Shown: piece by piece, positions 43,835 through 52,687 of the stretch
Layout of the letters: each line of letters starts with the position of its first letter
How positions within the stretch are numbered: the stretch's first letter is position 1
Source: Bacteroidales bacterium
GTDB taxonomy: Bacteria > Bacteroidota > Bacteroidia > Bacteroidales > P3
Length of the DNA stretch: 64,000 nucleotides
Assembly: GCA_017522065.1 (NCBI GenBank)
Contig: JAFXAD010000058.1
Span: 105,540 to 169,539, forward strand
Direction: 5' to 3'
Program-made: the position numbers and the translations under genes
The notes under the pieces: model-generated
What the model was told of the DNA's origin: nothing
Seen by the model: the letters and a program-made list of their open reading frames with translations, nothing else
Database searches by the model: none

Positions 43835-45184
43835 TTATTCCTTCATTCTGTCACCGCCCCATACGGCGTTCATGGCGGCGATACACTCCTGGCGTGTGAT
43901 GTCGTTGTTGCGTTCGAGGTGGCGCTGGTAGAAGATGCAGCGCGACATACCAATGCGGTTTATCACCACGTCGCCGGCAAAACTCTCGCAGGTCGGAGCG
44001 CCACAGAGTCCGCAGTCTATCTGAGGCAGACGCTCTTTGAGCTTGTTGATTTGGTTCATCTTTTCAAAAGCCTTTTTGCGGTCTTTGTCGAGTACGAACA
44101 TCGAGCGAGGCTGTGGGGCTTCAACCCGGCTGTTGGCAATCAGGTAGTCTTTCATTTTGTCCATCTCGCGTTCGCGCGGCACCTCGCCGTTGCGCTCGCG
44201 TTCGGCGGCTTTGCGGGCCCGGGCATACATTCGTGCGCCGCAAAGGAAACGATTCTCGTAGCTGAGCAAGGCACCTGCACAGCTCTGGTCGCATGCGCGA
44301 AGCTCGAGAAATTCGACATCCTCTACTTCGTCGTTCTCCAGCTTGTCGAGGAAATCCATCACGTTCTGAATCCCGTCGATGGAGTAGGACTTCTTTGCTA
44401 AGCAGATGCGCCGCTCGCCGTTGGTGAGGGTGCTTAGGATGGCGTCGGACGACAGGTTGATTGTCCGGTTCTGTTTAGGTATATAGTTTTTGCCTTGTTC
44501 CTTGATTCTGCGATATGTGCGATTGAAGAGCGAATCCATGTTTATCACTCCGTCGATAAGTGAGCGTTTCTCGCCGATAGGGGCTTTCACGGCGGCTATT
44601 TTCGCTGCGCAAGGGGTGACATAGAAGAGCCCTATCTCTTCGCGCGGAATGCCGCGGTTCTGGAGTTCCTGCAGACAATATATGGCCGAGATGTCGAGAG
44701 GAGCCTTGATGGGGGTGATGTTCTCGACGAGCGATGGATACTTGATTTGAATCAGTCGCACAATGGCCGGGCAGAAACTGGATATGAGCGGTCTGATGTC
44801 AGGGTTTTCGCGAGCGTATTTCTCTTTGGCTTCGGCGTAGATGTTGGCGGCAGATTCGACTTCGAACACATGTCGGAACCCGAGGTCCTCCAAGGCAGAG
44901 TATATTCGCGACACGCGTATCTCTTCAGGAAACTGGCCCAGGAAAACCGATGGTATCAATGCCACCGAATGAGGGAACTCGTGTACCATTTCGAAGTCGT
45001 CCTGTTTTATATATATAGCCTTTGTGGGGCAGACTTCATGACATTTGCCGCAGTCGATGCAACGATGCTCCTGGATGTATGCCGAGCCTTCGCTGATGCG
45101 GATGGCCTCGGTGGGACATGTCTTCAGGCAGCGCATGCATCCGATGCATTTTCTGTCGTCTATTAGTAATGCGTGTACGAACAT
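43835..45184 (-). CDS. [FeFe]-hydrogenase-like putative sensor protein with N- and C-terminal Fe-S domains
   Basis: 449 residues. Two N-terminal [4Fe-4S] ferredoxin clusters (CIGCMRCLKTCP; CIDCGKCHEVCP) precede a hydrogenase H-cluster-type domain. L1 is SSFCPAI (about 139): the ligand Cys is kept but Phe replaces the proton-relay Cys of TSCCP. L2 is TPCAAK (about 190). L3 is RACDQSCAG (about 297), so four H-cluster ligand cysteines are present. A C-terminal Fe-S domain (about 390-415) has CGLCGAPTC and a further Cys. This matches the putative sensory [FeFe]-hydrogenase groups that accompany catalytic group A enzymes. It is the third gene of a DRTGG-RsbW-hydrogenase cluster, 89 bases after the ATPase gene. 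The sensing role is inferred from the altered motif and neighbours; no PAS domain is present. Confidence 0.85.
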   Translation of the reverse strand: MFVHALLIDDRKCIGCMRCLKTCPTEAIRISEGSAYIQEHRCIDCGKCHEVCPTKAIYIKQDDFEMVHEFPHSVALIPSVFLGQFPEEIRVSRIYSALEDLGFRHVFEVESAANIYAEAKEKYARENPDIRPLISSFCPAIVRLIQIKYPSLVENITPIKAPLDISAIYCLQELQNRGIPREEIGLFYVTPCAAKIAAVKAPIGEKRSLIDGVINMDSLFNRTYRRIKEQGKNYIPKQNRTINLSSDAILSTLTNGERRICLAKKSYSIDGIQNVMDFLDKLENDEVEDVEFLELRACDQSCAGALLSYENRFLCGARMYARARKAAERERNGEVPREREMDKMKDYLIANSRVEAPQPRSMFVLDKDRKKAFEKMNQINKLKERLPQIDCGLCGAPTCESFAGDVVINRIGMSRCIFYQRHLERNNDITRQECIAAMNAVWGGDRMKE

Positions 45185-45273
45185 GATGGATGGTTGTTGA
45201 ATGGGTTGATGATGGATTGTTGAGATTCAGACGGCTTGCGAAGCGGTTTTTGCTGTGGAAATGTCAGGTGCAG

Positions 45274-45684
45274 CTAAAAGTTGACTTCCATTTCCACGGT
45301 GGTGCCTACGCCCACTTCGCTTGTGACGTTGAGTTTGTCGACATTCTTCTGCATGTTTGGCAGACCCATGCCTGCTCCGAAGCCCATGTCGCGGACTTCT
45401 GGTCGTGCGGTGGAGTAGCCCTCCTGCATGGCAAGCGCAATATCAGGTATGCCAGGACCCTTGTCGGCCACGACCATTTTGATTTTGTCGGAGTCTATGT
45501 CGACAAGGACCTTGCCGCCGTAGGCATGCGCAATGGCATTGACCTCGGCTTCGTAAAGTGCCACTACCACGCGCTTTACGATGGCAGGTTCGACGTTGAG
45601 TTGTTTGAGGGTTTTCTTGACAGAGCTGGAGGCTTTTCCGGCGTTGACAAAATCGCCTTCGATAACGGTGTATTCTTGGTGCAT
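45274..45684 (-). CDS. RsbW/SpoIIAB-like GHKL ATPase (anti-sigma-type kinase)
   Basis: 136-residue stand-alone HATPase_c domain. The N-box is ALYEAEVNAIAHA (Glu and Asn for Mg-ATP), the G1 box ADKGPGIPD, and the G2 box GFGAGMGLPN. In RsbW/SpoIIAB this fold is a serine kinase and binds a sigma factor. No RsbV-type antagonist or SpoIIE-type phosphatase is in the window, and no alternative sigma of the SigB type is adjacent. Its place between a DRTGG-domain gene and a hydrogenase-like sensor suggests it relays a redox or H2 signal. Gaps are 36 bases to the upstream gene and 89 to the downstream gene. Confidence 0.88.
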   Translation of the reverse strand: MHQEYTVIEGDFVNAGKASSSVKKTLKQLNVEPAIVKRVVVALYEAEVNAIAHAYGGKVLVDIDSDKIKMVVADKGPGIPDIALAMQEGYSTARPEVRDMGFGAGMGLPNMQKNVDKLNVTSEVGVGTTVEMEVNF

Positions 45685-45720
45685 TTTGACAGTATTTTGA
45701 GATTGGATATAGTGGTTTTG

Positions 45721-46062
45721 TCAGTAGAGGGGTTTGATTCCGGCCTCGTAGAGCAGGCCGCAGGCCTTGAACATGGAATATGAGCAGGAGAGAATGACCA
45801 TGTCGTTGTCTTCGGCAAGCTCGATCATGTCTTCGGTGACTTTTTTGTTGCGCACAATTACAATGATGTCGAGCGTCGCCATGTCGCAGGTGCGGATGGT
45901 CTGTACATTGCACAATCCGGTTATGAGCATGGGGGTGTCTTTGAGAGTTAGCACGTCGCTCATCAGGTCGGAGGCAAAACCGTATTCTACTTCTTCGTCG
46001 AGCCGGTTCTCACCGATGCAGACAGATGCGTCAAGCAATTTGGCTATTTCGCGAATTGTCAT
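45721..46062 (-). CDS. DRTGG-domain protein
   Basis: 113 residues from the ATG at 46062 (MTIREIAKLL). The whole protein is a single DRTGG-like domain with the expected pattern of an N-terminal helix, YGFASDLMSDVL in place of the canonical DRTGG patch, and repeated beta-alpha units ending with a CGLLYEAGI helix. DRTGG domains are found next to CBS and PTA domains and as small proteins in hydrogenase-linked operons; the ligand is not established. It opens the cluster and has its own TAAATTTG -7 element. The open extension to 46227 crosses the promoter and is not used. Confidence 0.8.
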   Translation of the reverse strand: MTIREIAKLLDASVCIGENRLDEEVEYGFASDLMSDVLTLKDTPMLITGLCNVQTIRTCDMATLDIIVIVRNKKVTEDMIELAEDNDMVILSCSYSMFKACGLLYEAGIKPLY

Positions 46063-46116
46063 TTTGTTTTGGATTTTTAATGGTTGATTATGTTTTTTGA
46101 TGTAAAAAAGAAAATG

Positions 46117-46124
46117 CAAATTTA
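46117..46124 (-). promoter_or_regulatory. -7 element for the DRTGG-RsbW-hydrogenase-like operon
   Basis: The minus strand reads TAAATTTG (TAnnTTTG), 54 bases upstream of the ATG at 46062. A CTTG lies 17 bases further upstream. Confidence 0.6.
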
Positions 46125-46257
46125 CGATTTTTTTTGAAATACAAGCGGATGTAAACGTTTTTATTTTTGTTTTTAACTTTTCGCTTTTTGTAAATGCTTG
46201 AAAAAAAGATTTTTTTGTTTTGGGCAATAAAGCACCTCGAAGCTCGTTTCATTAGTC

Positions 46258-47184
46258 ATGACAGATATACAATCAATGAAGTTACGACCGGGCGACACCG
46301 TGGGCATCGTGGCAACAGCCCGAAAGACTACACCGGAAATGGTCGAGCCGTCTGTAAAACTGCTTGAATCGTGGGGGTTGAAGGTGCGACTTGCCGATGG
46401 GCTGTATGACGTCTGTAACCAGTTTGCCGGTGACGACAGACACAGGGCTTCGTCGTTGCAGTCAATGCTCGACGACGAGTCGGTCCGCGCAGTCTTCTGT
46501 GCCTGCGGAGGTTACGGCACGGTCAGGATTCTTGACAGCCTCGACTTCACGCTCTTCAAGAGAAATCCAAAATGGATTGTCGGCTTTAGCGATGTCACGG
46601 CTTTGCACTGCCATGTGGCAACGCTGTATGGCATACCTACTTTGCATGCCACAATGCCTATAAATATCCCCATGGACGCTGCAACGACAGCATACCCATC
46701 GTTGACAAGCCTCAGACGACTGCTGTTTGATTGTCAGTGCGAATACACTCTTGTCAATGACGATGTGTCGGTGCCGAACCGTCCGGGAGAATGCCGGGCG
46801 CGGATAGTGGGTGGCAATCTGTCGGTCATATACAGTCTGTTGGGTTCCGCTTCGGAAATTGACACTGAAGGAAAAATCCTGTTGATTGAGGATTTGGACG
46901 AAATGCTATACCACGTGGACCGTATGATGATGGCGCTGAAGAGGGCTGGCAAGTTGGCAGGTCTCAAAGGTTTGATAGTAGGCGCATTGACCCAGATGCA
47001 CGATAATGAAGTCCCGTTTGGATACTCTGCTGAGGAAATTGTGCGCAATGCTGTGTCGGAGTATGGCTATCCGGTTGTTTACCATGGCCCGTTTGGGCAT
47101 ATCGGAACCGAAAATCTGGCACTGCCGTTGGGGGTGGTGTGTTCGATGAATGTGCGTGGTAATGAAACGCTTATAAAGTTCTGA
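46258..47184 (+). CDS. LD-carboxypeptidase family protein (peptidase S66)
   Basis: 308 residues. S66 serine peptidases (LdcA, MccF) cleave an L-D bond, usually removing the terminal D-Ala of the muropeptide tetrapeptide during cell-wall recycling. Motifs are MKLRPGDTVGIVATA at the N-terminus, the nucleophile Ser in GFSDVTALH, the Glu in LLIEDLDE and the catalytic His in GPFGHIGTENLALPLG. It has no signal peptide, so it is cytoplasmic, as expected for recycling. Length is normal. It is followed after 72 bases by a separate promoter and an envelope gene cluster. Confidence 0.92.
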   Translation: MTDIQSMKLRPGDTVGIVATARKTTPEMVEPSVKLLESWGLKVRLADGLYDVCNQFAGDDRHRASSLQSMLDDESVRAVFCACGGYGTVRILDSLDFTLFKRNPKWIVGFSDVTALHCHVATLYGIPTLHATMPINIPMDAATTAYPSLTSLRRLLFDCQCEYTLVNDDVSVPNRPGECRARIVGGNLSVIYSLLGSASEIDTEGKILLIEDLDEMLYHVDRMMMALKRAGKLAGLKGLIVGALTQMHDNEVPFGYSAEEIVRNAVSEYGYPVVYHGPFGHIGTENLALPLGVVCSMNVRGNETLIKF

Positions 47185-47207
47185 CGATTCGTTTTCGGTG
47201 GGCCGAT

Positions 47208-47238
47208 TTTGTGCATTTGAAAAAATGTTGTATTTTTG
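47208..47238 (+). promoter_or_regulatory. Full Bacteroidota promoter for the deacetylase-kdsC-rlpA genes
   Basis: TTTG at 47208-47211, a 19-base spacer, then TATTTTTG at 47231-47238. Exact consensus, ending 18 bases before the ATG at 47257, so the leader is very short. Confidence 0.88.
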
Positions 47239-47256
47239 CATTTTATTTGAAGGCTT

Positions 47257-48585
47257 ATGCTGCTCATTCATGTACCACGACTGACCAACCGGTTGGGTTA
47301 TACGCTAAATGTAATTTTCAGGTATATCCTTAAAACCGAATTCGAAATAACGACAGACGTCGATTTGTATACTGGTTTCGACGGTCCCAAGATGTGTTAT
47401 GGCCGCCACAAAATAGGTGAGGGGCTTTTTGTGCGTTGTTCGGACTTGCTGTTCCAGACAACAATCGAGGAGCAGCAGCCACGCTGTTTCAAGTACGAAG
47501 ACACGTATGCGCTCTTTCCGGTCTACAACAGCGAAAGCGATTTCCCGTTCGACATTTTCGCCTCGGCATTCTTCTGCCTGTCGCGCTATGAGGAATACCT
47601 GCCGCATTTCACAGATACGCATGGACGCTTTCCGGCGTCGGAAAGCCTCGCATATAAGGAGGGATTCCTCCAGATGGCGGTAGTTGACAGATGGGCATTG
47701 ATGCTTGCCGGCAAACTGAAATCGTGCTATCAGGACATCAAAGTCCCCGCGCGGAATTTCGATTTCGAAGACACAATCGACATCGACGCCGCATATTGCT
47801 ACAGGAACAAAGGAATTCTCAGGACACTGACAGGAATGGGGCGCGACTTATTGTCGCACGACCGAAAGGGTGCCATGAGGAAACGTATGCGTGTCCTGAC
47901 ACGCAAGGAAGAAGACCCGTTCGACACTTTCGACTATATCATCGACCTGCATCGCCAGTACTCCGGCATGAGGCTGAAGTTTTTCCCATTGATGGCAGAT
48001 TATAATGTTTATGACAAACCGATATCGTATCAGAACAAGGAGTTCTGCGAACTGTTGAAGCACTTGTGCGACAATGCCAAGATGGGACTGCACTCCTCGT
48101 ATGCCTCGTTCGACGAGCCAGAGTTGGTGGGCATAGAAAGCGAGCGACTGGCTTCTGTCCTGCATCGCAAAACTGTACGCAACAGGAATCATTTCCTGCG
48201 CCTGACGTTGCCTAAGACGTACAATGTCTTGATAGATAATGGAATCCTTCATGATTATACGATGGGCTATGCTGACGAGGCGGGGTTCCGTTCAGGAACT
48301 GGCACAGCCTACCCGTTTTTCGACCTCGAGAGCGACTGTGAGAAACCTTTGACGATACACCCCTTTGCAGCAATGGATTCTACATTCTATTACTATAAGA
48401 AATCCACTCCCGACGAGGCTGAAGCTGTTTTCCGACAGCTTGTTGACGAGGTAAAGCTTGTCGGAGGTACGCTCTCGCTCCTTTGGCACAACCAGAGCTT
48501 GTGCGAAGATTTCGGATGGCAGGGGTGGAGAAAAGTATATGAACATGTGCTCGACTATGCCGACAAAGCACACAAATCAAAATAA
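47257..48585 (+). CDS. Polysaccharide deacetylase-like (NodB-fold) protein
   Basis: 442 residues. The N-terminal ~130 residues match the domain that precedes the deacetylase fold in many Bacteroidota proteins (LTNRLGYTLNVIFR, SAFFCLSRYEEYLP). The following region (about 165-430) shows the NodB-like order: FDFEDTIDIDAAY for the motif-1 Asp, a helical segment, MGLHSSYAS as the HxxxS/T metal motif, GYADEAGFRSGT and a late LLWHNQS histidine. It would remove acetyl groups from cell-surface or peptidoglycan sugars, but the substrate is not known. No signal peptide is seen. It is co-transcribed with kdsC (14 bases) and rlpA. Confidence 0.85.
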   Translation: MLLIHVPRLTNRLGYTLNVIFRYILKTEFEITTDVDLYTGFDGPKMCYGRHKIGEGLFVRCSDLLFQTTIEEQQPRCFKYEDTYALFPVYNSESDFPFDIFASAFFCLSRYEEYLPHFTDTHGRFPASESLAYKEGFLQMAVVDRWALMLAGKLKSCYQDIKVPARNFDFEDTIDIDAAYCYRNKGILRTLTGMGRDLLSHDRKGAMRKRMRVLTRKEEDPFDTFDYIIDLHRQYSGMRLKFFPLMADYNVYDKPISYQNKEFCELLKHLCDNAKMGLHSSYASFDEPELVGIESERLASVLHRKTVRNRNHFLRLTLPKTYNVLIDNGILHDYTMGYADEAGFRSGTGTAYPFFDLESDCEKPLTIHPFAAMDSTFYYYKKSTPDEAEAVFRQLVDEVKLVGGTLSLLWHNQSLCEDFGWQGWRKVYEHVLDYADKAHKSK

Positions 48586-48599
48586 AAAAGACAATCACA

Positions 48600-49118
48600 A
48601 TGAATTACAAAGCAAAACTGCATGACATAAAGGCTTTTGTCTTCGATTTCGACGGTGTGATGACCGATGGGAGCGTATGGATGTACGCAGACCGGGAAAC
48701 GGTAAGATGCGGAAGTATAAAGGACGGATATGCAATACAATATGCTGTTAAGAAAGGTTACATCATAGCCTTGATTTCTGGAGCTACATCGCTGAGCATC
48801 AACAATCGTATGGAGTCGCTCGGCGTAACTCAAATCTATACGGGTTGTGCAAACAAGATGGAGACTTATAAGAAGTTCCTTGAAACCAATGGTTTGAAAA
48901 CGAGCCAAGTGCTTTGTATGGGAGACGACATACCCGACTACGAAATCATGTCGCATTGTGGCGTGGCTGCGTGCCCTTCCGATGCAGCTGTCGAAATAAA
49001 GGAAATATCCGACTACATTTCTCTGTATGCGGGTGGTAAGGGATGTGTGCGCGATGTGATAGAGCAGACCTTGCGGCTTCAGGACAAATGGTTTCACGCA
49101 GATGCGGTTAATTGGTAA
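48600..49118 (+). CDS. kdsC: 3-deoxy-D-manno-octulosonate-8-phosphate phosphatase (KdsC family, HAD)
   Basis: 172 residues. C0-type HAD phosphatase that removes phosphate from KDO-8-P during lipopolysaccharide inner-core synthesis. Motif I is DFDGVMTDGS, motif II LISGATS, and motif III GDDIPDYEIM, with Lys in the GCANKMETYKKF helix. Length matches KdsC, which forms tetramers. The glycan-related neighbour and RlpA place it in an envelope cluster. A closely related HAD activity on another sugar phosphate (for example CMP-acylneuraminate-linked) cannot be fully excluded. Confidence 0.9.
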   Translation: MNYKAKLHDIKAFVFDFDGVMTDGSVWMYADRETVRCGSIKDGYAIQYAVKKGYIIALISGATSLSINNRMESLGVTQIYTGCANKMETYKKFLETNGLKTSQVLCMGDDIPDYEIMSHCGVAACPSDAAVEIKEISDYISLYAGGKGCVRDVIEQTLRLQDKWFHADAVNW

Positions 49119-49121
49119 TCA

Positions 49122-49874
49122 ATGATTTTTAATCCGAGAAATATAATCCTGCTGTTCCTCTTGACGTATGGGATGAATCTGTTCGCCCAAGGCTCGGGTT
49201 CGGACAGCATGGAGACCATTACGATGCACGGCACATACTACAGCGACCGCTTTGTGGGCCGGAAAACAAGCAGCGGGGAGGTCTTTATGCAAGACAAATT
49301 CACGGCGGCGCACCGCACACTGAAATTCGGAACTCTCCTTCTGGTGACGAACCCCAAAAACGGCAAGGAAGTGATAGTCCGAATCAATGACCGCTGCCCC
49401 AGAAGCCAAGTGCTGGACATGACACGCCGTGCGGCACAACAAATAGGTGTCTCGTCACACCGTGTAGAAGTCAAGGTGCTGCCGGACCACTACCGTCCGC
49501 TGTGGGAAGCTCAGGAAATGTTGTCGGAACTCATGTCTGAAGGCCGTCTGAAGGCTATGGTGGACATAGGCCTGTCTGCGCAAATGATATTGTCTTCACG
49601 TGCCGACACAACAGAGCAGGCAGATGCTAAAAAAACAGACAATGTTGCCGTATATGACCTCGAGCTGTTGAGAAATGCCAACCTGAGCGATGCGAAATCA
49701 CAAGTGCGGCGCATTCCGGTGCTGTACCAGGAATATGTGAAATATGTCAACGCCGGACGCCCTGGAGGTGTCAGCGTCGTTCTTGAACTTACTTCGACAA
49801 AACAACGAGTTGAAGCTGTCAAAAAAGAGCTTCAGGCGATGTTCCCTGATTCCAAAATAGTTCCATCTAAATAA
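49122..49874 (+). CDS. rlpA: RlpA-like septal lytic transglycosylase family protein
   Basis: 250 residues: N-terminal signal peptide (cleavage near LFAQ), then a double-psi beta-barrel RlpA domain (about 35-130) with GTYYSDRFVGRKTSSGE, AAHRTLKFGTLLLVTN and INDRCP holding the catalytic-type Asp. A linker follows, then a C-terminal SPOR-like region (about 190-250). RlpA enzymes cut peptidoglycan lacking peptide stems, often at the septum; SPOR domains target such glycans. It begins 3 bases after kdsC. The C-terminal SPOR match is weaker than the barrel. Confidence 0.88.
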   Translation: MIFNPRNIILLFLLTYGMNLFAQGSGSDSMETITMHGTYYSDRFVGRKTSSGEVFMQDKFTAAHRTLKFGTLLLVTNPKNGKEVIVRINDRCPRSQVLDMTRRAAQQIGVSSHRVEVKVLPDHYRPLWEAQEMLSELMSEGRLKAMVDIGLSAQMILSSRADTTEQADAKKTDNVAVYDLELLRNANLSDAKSQVRRIPVLYQEYVKYVNAGRPGGVSVVLELTSTKQRVEAVKKELQAMFPDSKIVPSK

Positions 49875-49961
49875 CAAGATTGTTTTTGCTTGATTTTTAG
49901 ACGAATGTGATATTTCGTTATTTTTTTTTTGAAAAAAAGTTTTAGAATAGATAATTCTTGT

Positions 49962-49969
49962 TATCTTTG
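49962..49969 (+). promoter_or_regulatory. -7 element for porP/sprF
   Basis: TATCTTTG (TAnnTTTG) lies about 100 bases before the ATG at 50071. This is the only clear promoter upstream of the T9SS locus. Confidence 0.65.
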
Positions 49970-50070
49970 CAAGTCAAAAAATACTTTGTGTCGGAATATC
50001 CGAACAAGGTGGTTTTGTTTGCAGTGTTTTGAAAAATAAATTATTATATTATATTAACTACATTAACAAC

Positions 50071-51087
50071 ATGAAAATCGGAATCAAAAAAAACATATCA
50101 ATTTTGCTTTTGATATTGGGATTTTCATGTGTTGGTAATGCTCAACAGGAGGTTCAGTTCACTCAGTATATGTTCAACCGCCTTGCTGTAAATCCCGGCT
50201 ATGCCGGAAGCTCAGGATCCATGTGCGGTTCACTCATGTACCGAGGCCAATGGCTGGGTCTGAGGTTAGACGCGCCAACACCAGGTGGTAAACCGGGATC
50301 GTTGCCCACCGACTATTTATTCTCGTTCGATTCACCTGTCAAGATTCTGCACGGAGGTCTGGGTGTCACCTTGTTCGCTGACAAGATTGGCTACAACTCA
50401 ACGGTTAGCGGCGCTCTTGACTATGCGTTCCGAATCTATTGGGGACCGGGAAATCTCTCGGCAGGTATCGAAGGCAACTTTTATAGCATTACGCGTGCTG
50501 AGGGCTTGTTTGGCTATGACGACCTGACTGGCGTTATAAACCAGATACCTTCTTCGACATCCGATCCCTTGCTGAACAACCAGGAAGTTAGTGATTTCCT
50601 GATTGATGCATCTCTCGGTGTTTACTATCAGGTGCCTGGTTCATACTATTTTGGATTTTCATTGAAGAACTTTCTTGGAGCACATAGCGACGAGCTTAAT
50701 TTCAGAACGAGCCGAATCCTCTATCTACTTGGAGGCTATGAATATGTGATTCCGTCGAATCCGTCGTTCCGTCTGAAACCCTCCGTTTTGGTCCGTACGG
50801 CTGATTTCTCTGTCTTCCAATTCGACGCTTCTTGTCTTCTGGAATATCAGAACCTGTTCTGGGGAGGTATCAGCTACCGATACCAGGATGCTGTATCCAT
50901 ACTCGGTGGTGTCAATTGGATGAAGATGAAGATAGGCATTGCCTATGACCTTACGACAAGCAAACTCGGTGTGTATAAATCGGGATTCAGCTTCGGTTCT
51001 ATAGAGGCATACCTCCGCTACTGCTTCAAGATTATCATCCCTCCGAAGCTTCCTTCGGTATATCAGAATACACGTTATCTTCTCTAA
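50071..51087 (+). CDS. porP: PorP/SprF family type IX secretion outer-membrane protein
   Basis: 338 residues from the ATG at 50071 (an upstream in-frame ATG at 50029 gives an unlikely Tyr/Asn-rich prefix). Signal peptide to about SCVGNAQ, then the hallmark QEVQFTQYMFNRLAVNPGYAGSSG of PorP/SprF and an outer-membrane beta-barrel, with the FSLKNFLGAHSDEL and YRYQDAVSILGGV segments typical of the family. PorP/SprF proteins tether partner surface proteins, usually ones with type B sorting domains, and PorP is required for T9SS in Porphyromonas. First gene of the porP-gldKLMN locus, as in P. gingivalis. Confidence 0.92.
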   Translation: MKIGIKKNISILLLILGFSCVGNAQQEVQFTQYMFNRLAVNPGYAGSSGSMCGSLMYRGQWLGLRLDAPTPGGKPGSLPTDYLFSFDSPVKILHGGLGVTLFADKIGYNSTVSGALDYAFRIYWGPGNLSAGIEGNFYSITRAEGLFGYDDLTGVINQIPSSTSDPLLNNQEVSDFLIDASLGVYYQVPGSYYFGFSLKNFLGAHSDELNFRTSRILYLLGGYEYVIPSNPSFRLKPSVLVRTADFSVFQFDASCLLEYQNLFWGGISYRYQDAVSILGGVNWMKMKIGIAYDLTTSKLGVYKSGFSFGSIEAYLRYCFKIIIPPKLPSVYQNTRYLL

Positions 51088-51197
51088 ATTTTGGCATAAA
51101 CGAAACTTTTATTCAGAAAATACGTAATAATTCGGAAATAGACTACATATCATTTGTTAATAATAATATTATATAGATTTTAAAATCATTTATAGAT

Positions 51198-52595
51198 ATG
51201 AAAAAGTTTTTTTTCTTGCTTGCAACAGTAGTTCTGTTATGGAGCTGCGGTTCGTCCGAAAAGGGAGAACTTGTCGGCGTTCAGAACCGTCCTGTCTTTG
51301 AGGATATAGACCTCAAGGGAATGGTCTTCATCAATCAAGGCAATTTCAGCATGGGAGCAGGTACCCAGAATGCAACTTATGGTACACCGTCGCAACCGCG
51401 TACCATGCAGGTCGGCTCCTACTTCATGGACGAGACAGAGATAACAAACAACGAGTATCGCCAGTTTGTAAACTGGGTCATCGATTCTGTTGCCCGTCGT
51501 ATGCTCGGCGAAGCTGGTATCGACGGTTATCTTATTGAAGAAGATGAGTATGGCGAACCCCTCGAACCCGCCATCCTCGACAAAAAACAAAAAATCCGCT
51601 GGGACGAGCAAGAAACTCGTGAGGCCCTCGAAGACCTCTATCTGCCGGAAAAGGACCGCTTCTATCGCCGTCGTACCATCGATCCCGCCAAGCTCAACTA
51701 TGAGTATTACTGGATTGACTATGGTGCATATACTAAAGATGGTGGCAAGGTGGTCTACCAGGGAGCTTCGCAGAAGGAGTCTTCCACTGCAGTAAAGGAT
51801 GAGTACAAGGGTACCATGTTCGCTCCGCGTCCGAAAGGTCTCAATAACCGTTCGTCGTTTATTAAAAGAGAAGTGGTCAACGTTTATCCCGACACACTCT
51901 GCTGGGTTCACGACTATACATACAGCATGAATGAGGACTTCACCCGTCAGTATTTCACCTCACCGGCTTACGACAACTATCCCGTTGTTGGAATCAGTTG
52001 GGTACAAGCCAAGGCATTCTGCATCTGGCGTTCCAATTTCCTCAACCGCTATTTGGAGTCTATCGATTATACCCAGATGAACGATTTCCGTCTGCCTACC
52101 GAGGCAGAGTGGGAGTATGCAGCTCGCGGTGGAATAGCAGGAGAAAGCTACCCCTGGGGCGGTCCCTATGTCCGCAATCCTAATGGCTGCTTCCTCGCCA
52201 ACTATGAGCCTCTCAAAGGTGCTTACGACGACGATGGTGGTGTGAAGACCCTTATGGTCGGCCACTACGCTCCCAACGACTTTGGTCTGTATGACATGTC
52301 GGGCAACGTTTCGGAATGGTGCCTTGACGCATACGACAAATCCACCTATGTTATGGCCAACGCTCTGTCTCCTTTCTACAATTATAATGCAAAGGACGAC
52401 GATTCGCCGGCAATGAAACAGAAGGTTATCCGTGGCGGTTCCTGGAAAGACCAGAAGTATTTTATCCAGGTCCAGACCCGTTCCTATGAATATCAGGACA
52501 CTGCCAAGTCGTACATCGGTTTCCGTTGCGTACAGCCTTACCTGGGCCGTGTGAAGGGTGACAACCTCAAATCTGCATCGAACGTTGCAAAATAA
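51198..52595 (+). CDS. gldK: T9SS ring lipoprotein GldK/PorK
   Basis: 465 residues. Lipobox LLWSCG (Cys17). The remainder is the sulfatase-modifying-factor/FGE-like fold used by GldK/PorK: MVFINQGNFSMGAG, EITNNEYRQFVNW, LPTEAEWEYAARGG, DMSGNVSEWCLDAYD and GGSWKD. PorK and PorN form the large periplasmic ring bound to the outer membrane in T9SS. FGE catalytic activity is not expected. The order porP-gldK-gldL-gldM-gldN is conserved. Spacer to gldL is 92 bases. Confidence 0.95.
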   Translation: MKKFFFLLATVVLLWSCGSSEKGELVGVQNRPVFEDIDLKGMVFINQGNFSMGAGTQNATYGTPSQPRTMQVGSYFMDETEITNNEYRQFVNWVIDSVARRMLGEAGIDGYLIEEDEYGEPLEPAILDKKQKIRWDEQETREALEDLYLPEKDRFYRRRTIDPAKLNYEYYWIDYGAYTKDGGKVVYQGASQKESSTAVKDEYKGTMFAPRPKGLNNRSSFIKREVVNVYPDTLCWVHDYTYSMNEDFTRQYFTSPAYDNYPVVGISWVQAKAFCIWRSNFLNRYLESIDYTQMNDFRLPTEAEWEYAARGGIAGESYPWGGPYVRNPNGCFLANYEPLKGAYDDDGGVKTLMVGHYAPNDFGLYDMSGNVSEWCLDAYDKSTYVMANALSPFYNYNAKDDDSPAMKQKVIRGGSWKDQKYFIQVQTRSYEYQDTAKSYIGFRCVQPYLGRVKGDNLKSASNVAK

Positions 52596-52687
52596 CAACA
52601 ATCTAAACTTGCAGGACCGACGCAGTATATATTAAAGAAATAATACATTAAAAAAATAAGTAAACATAACATTTAAAAATCTTAGTT

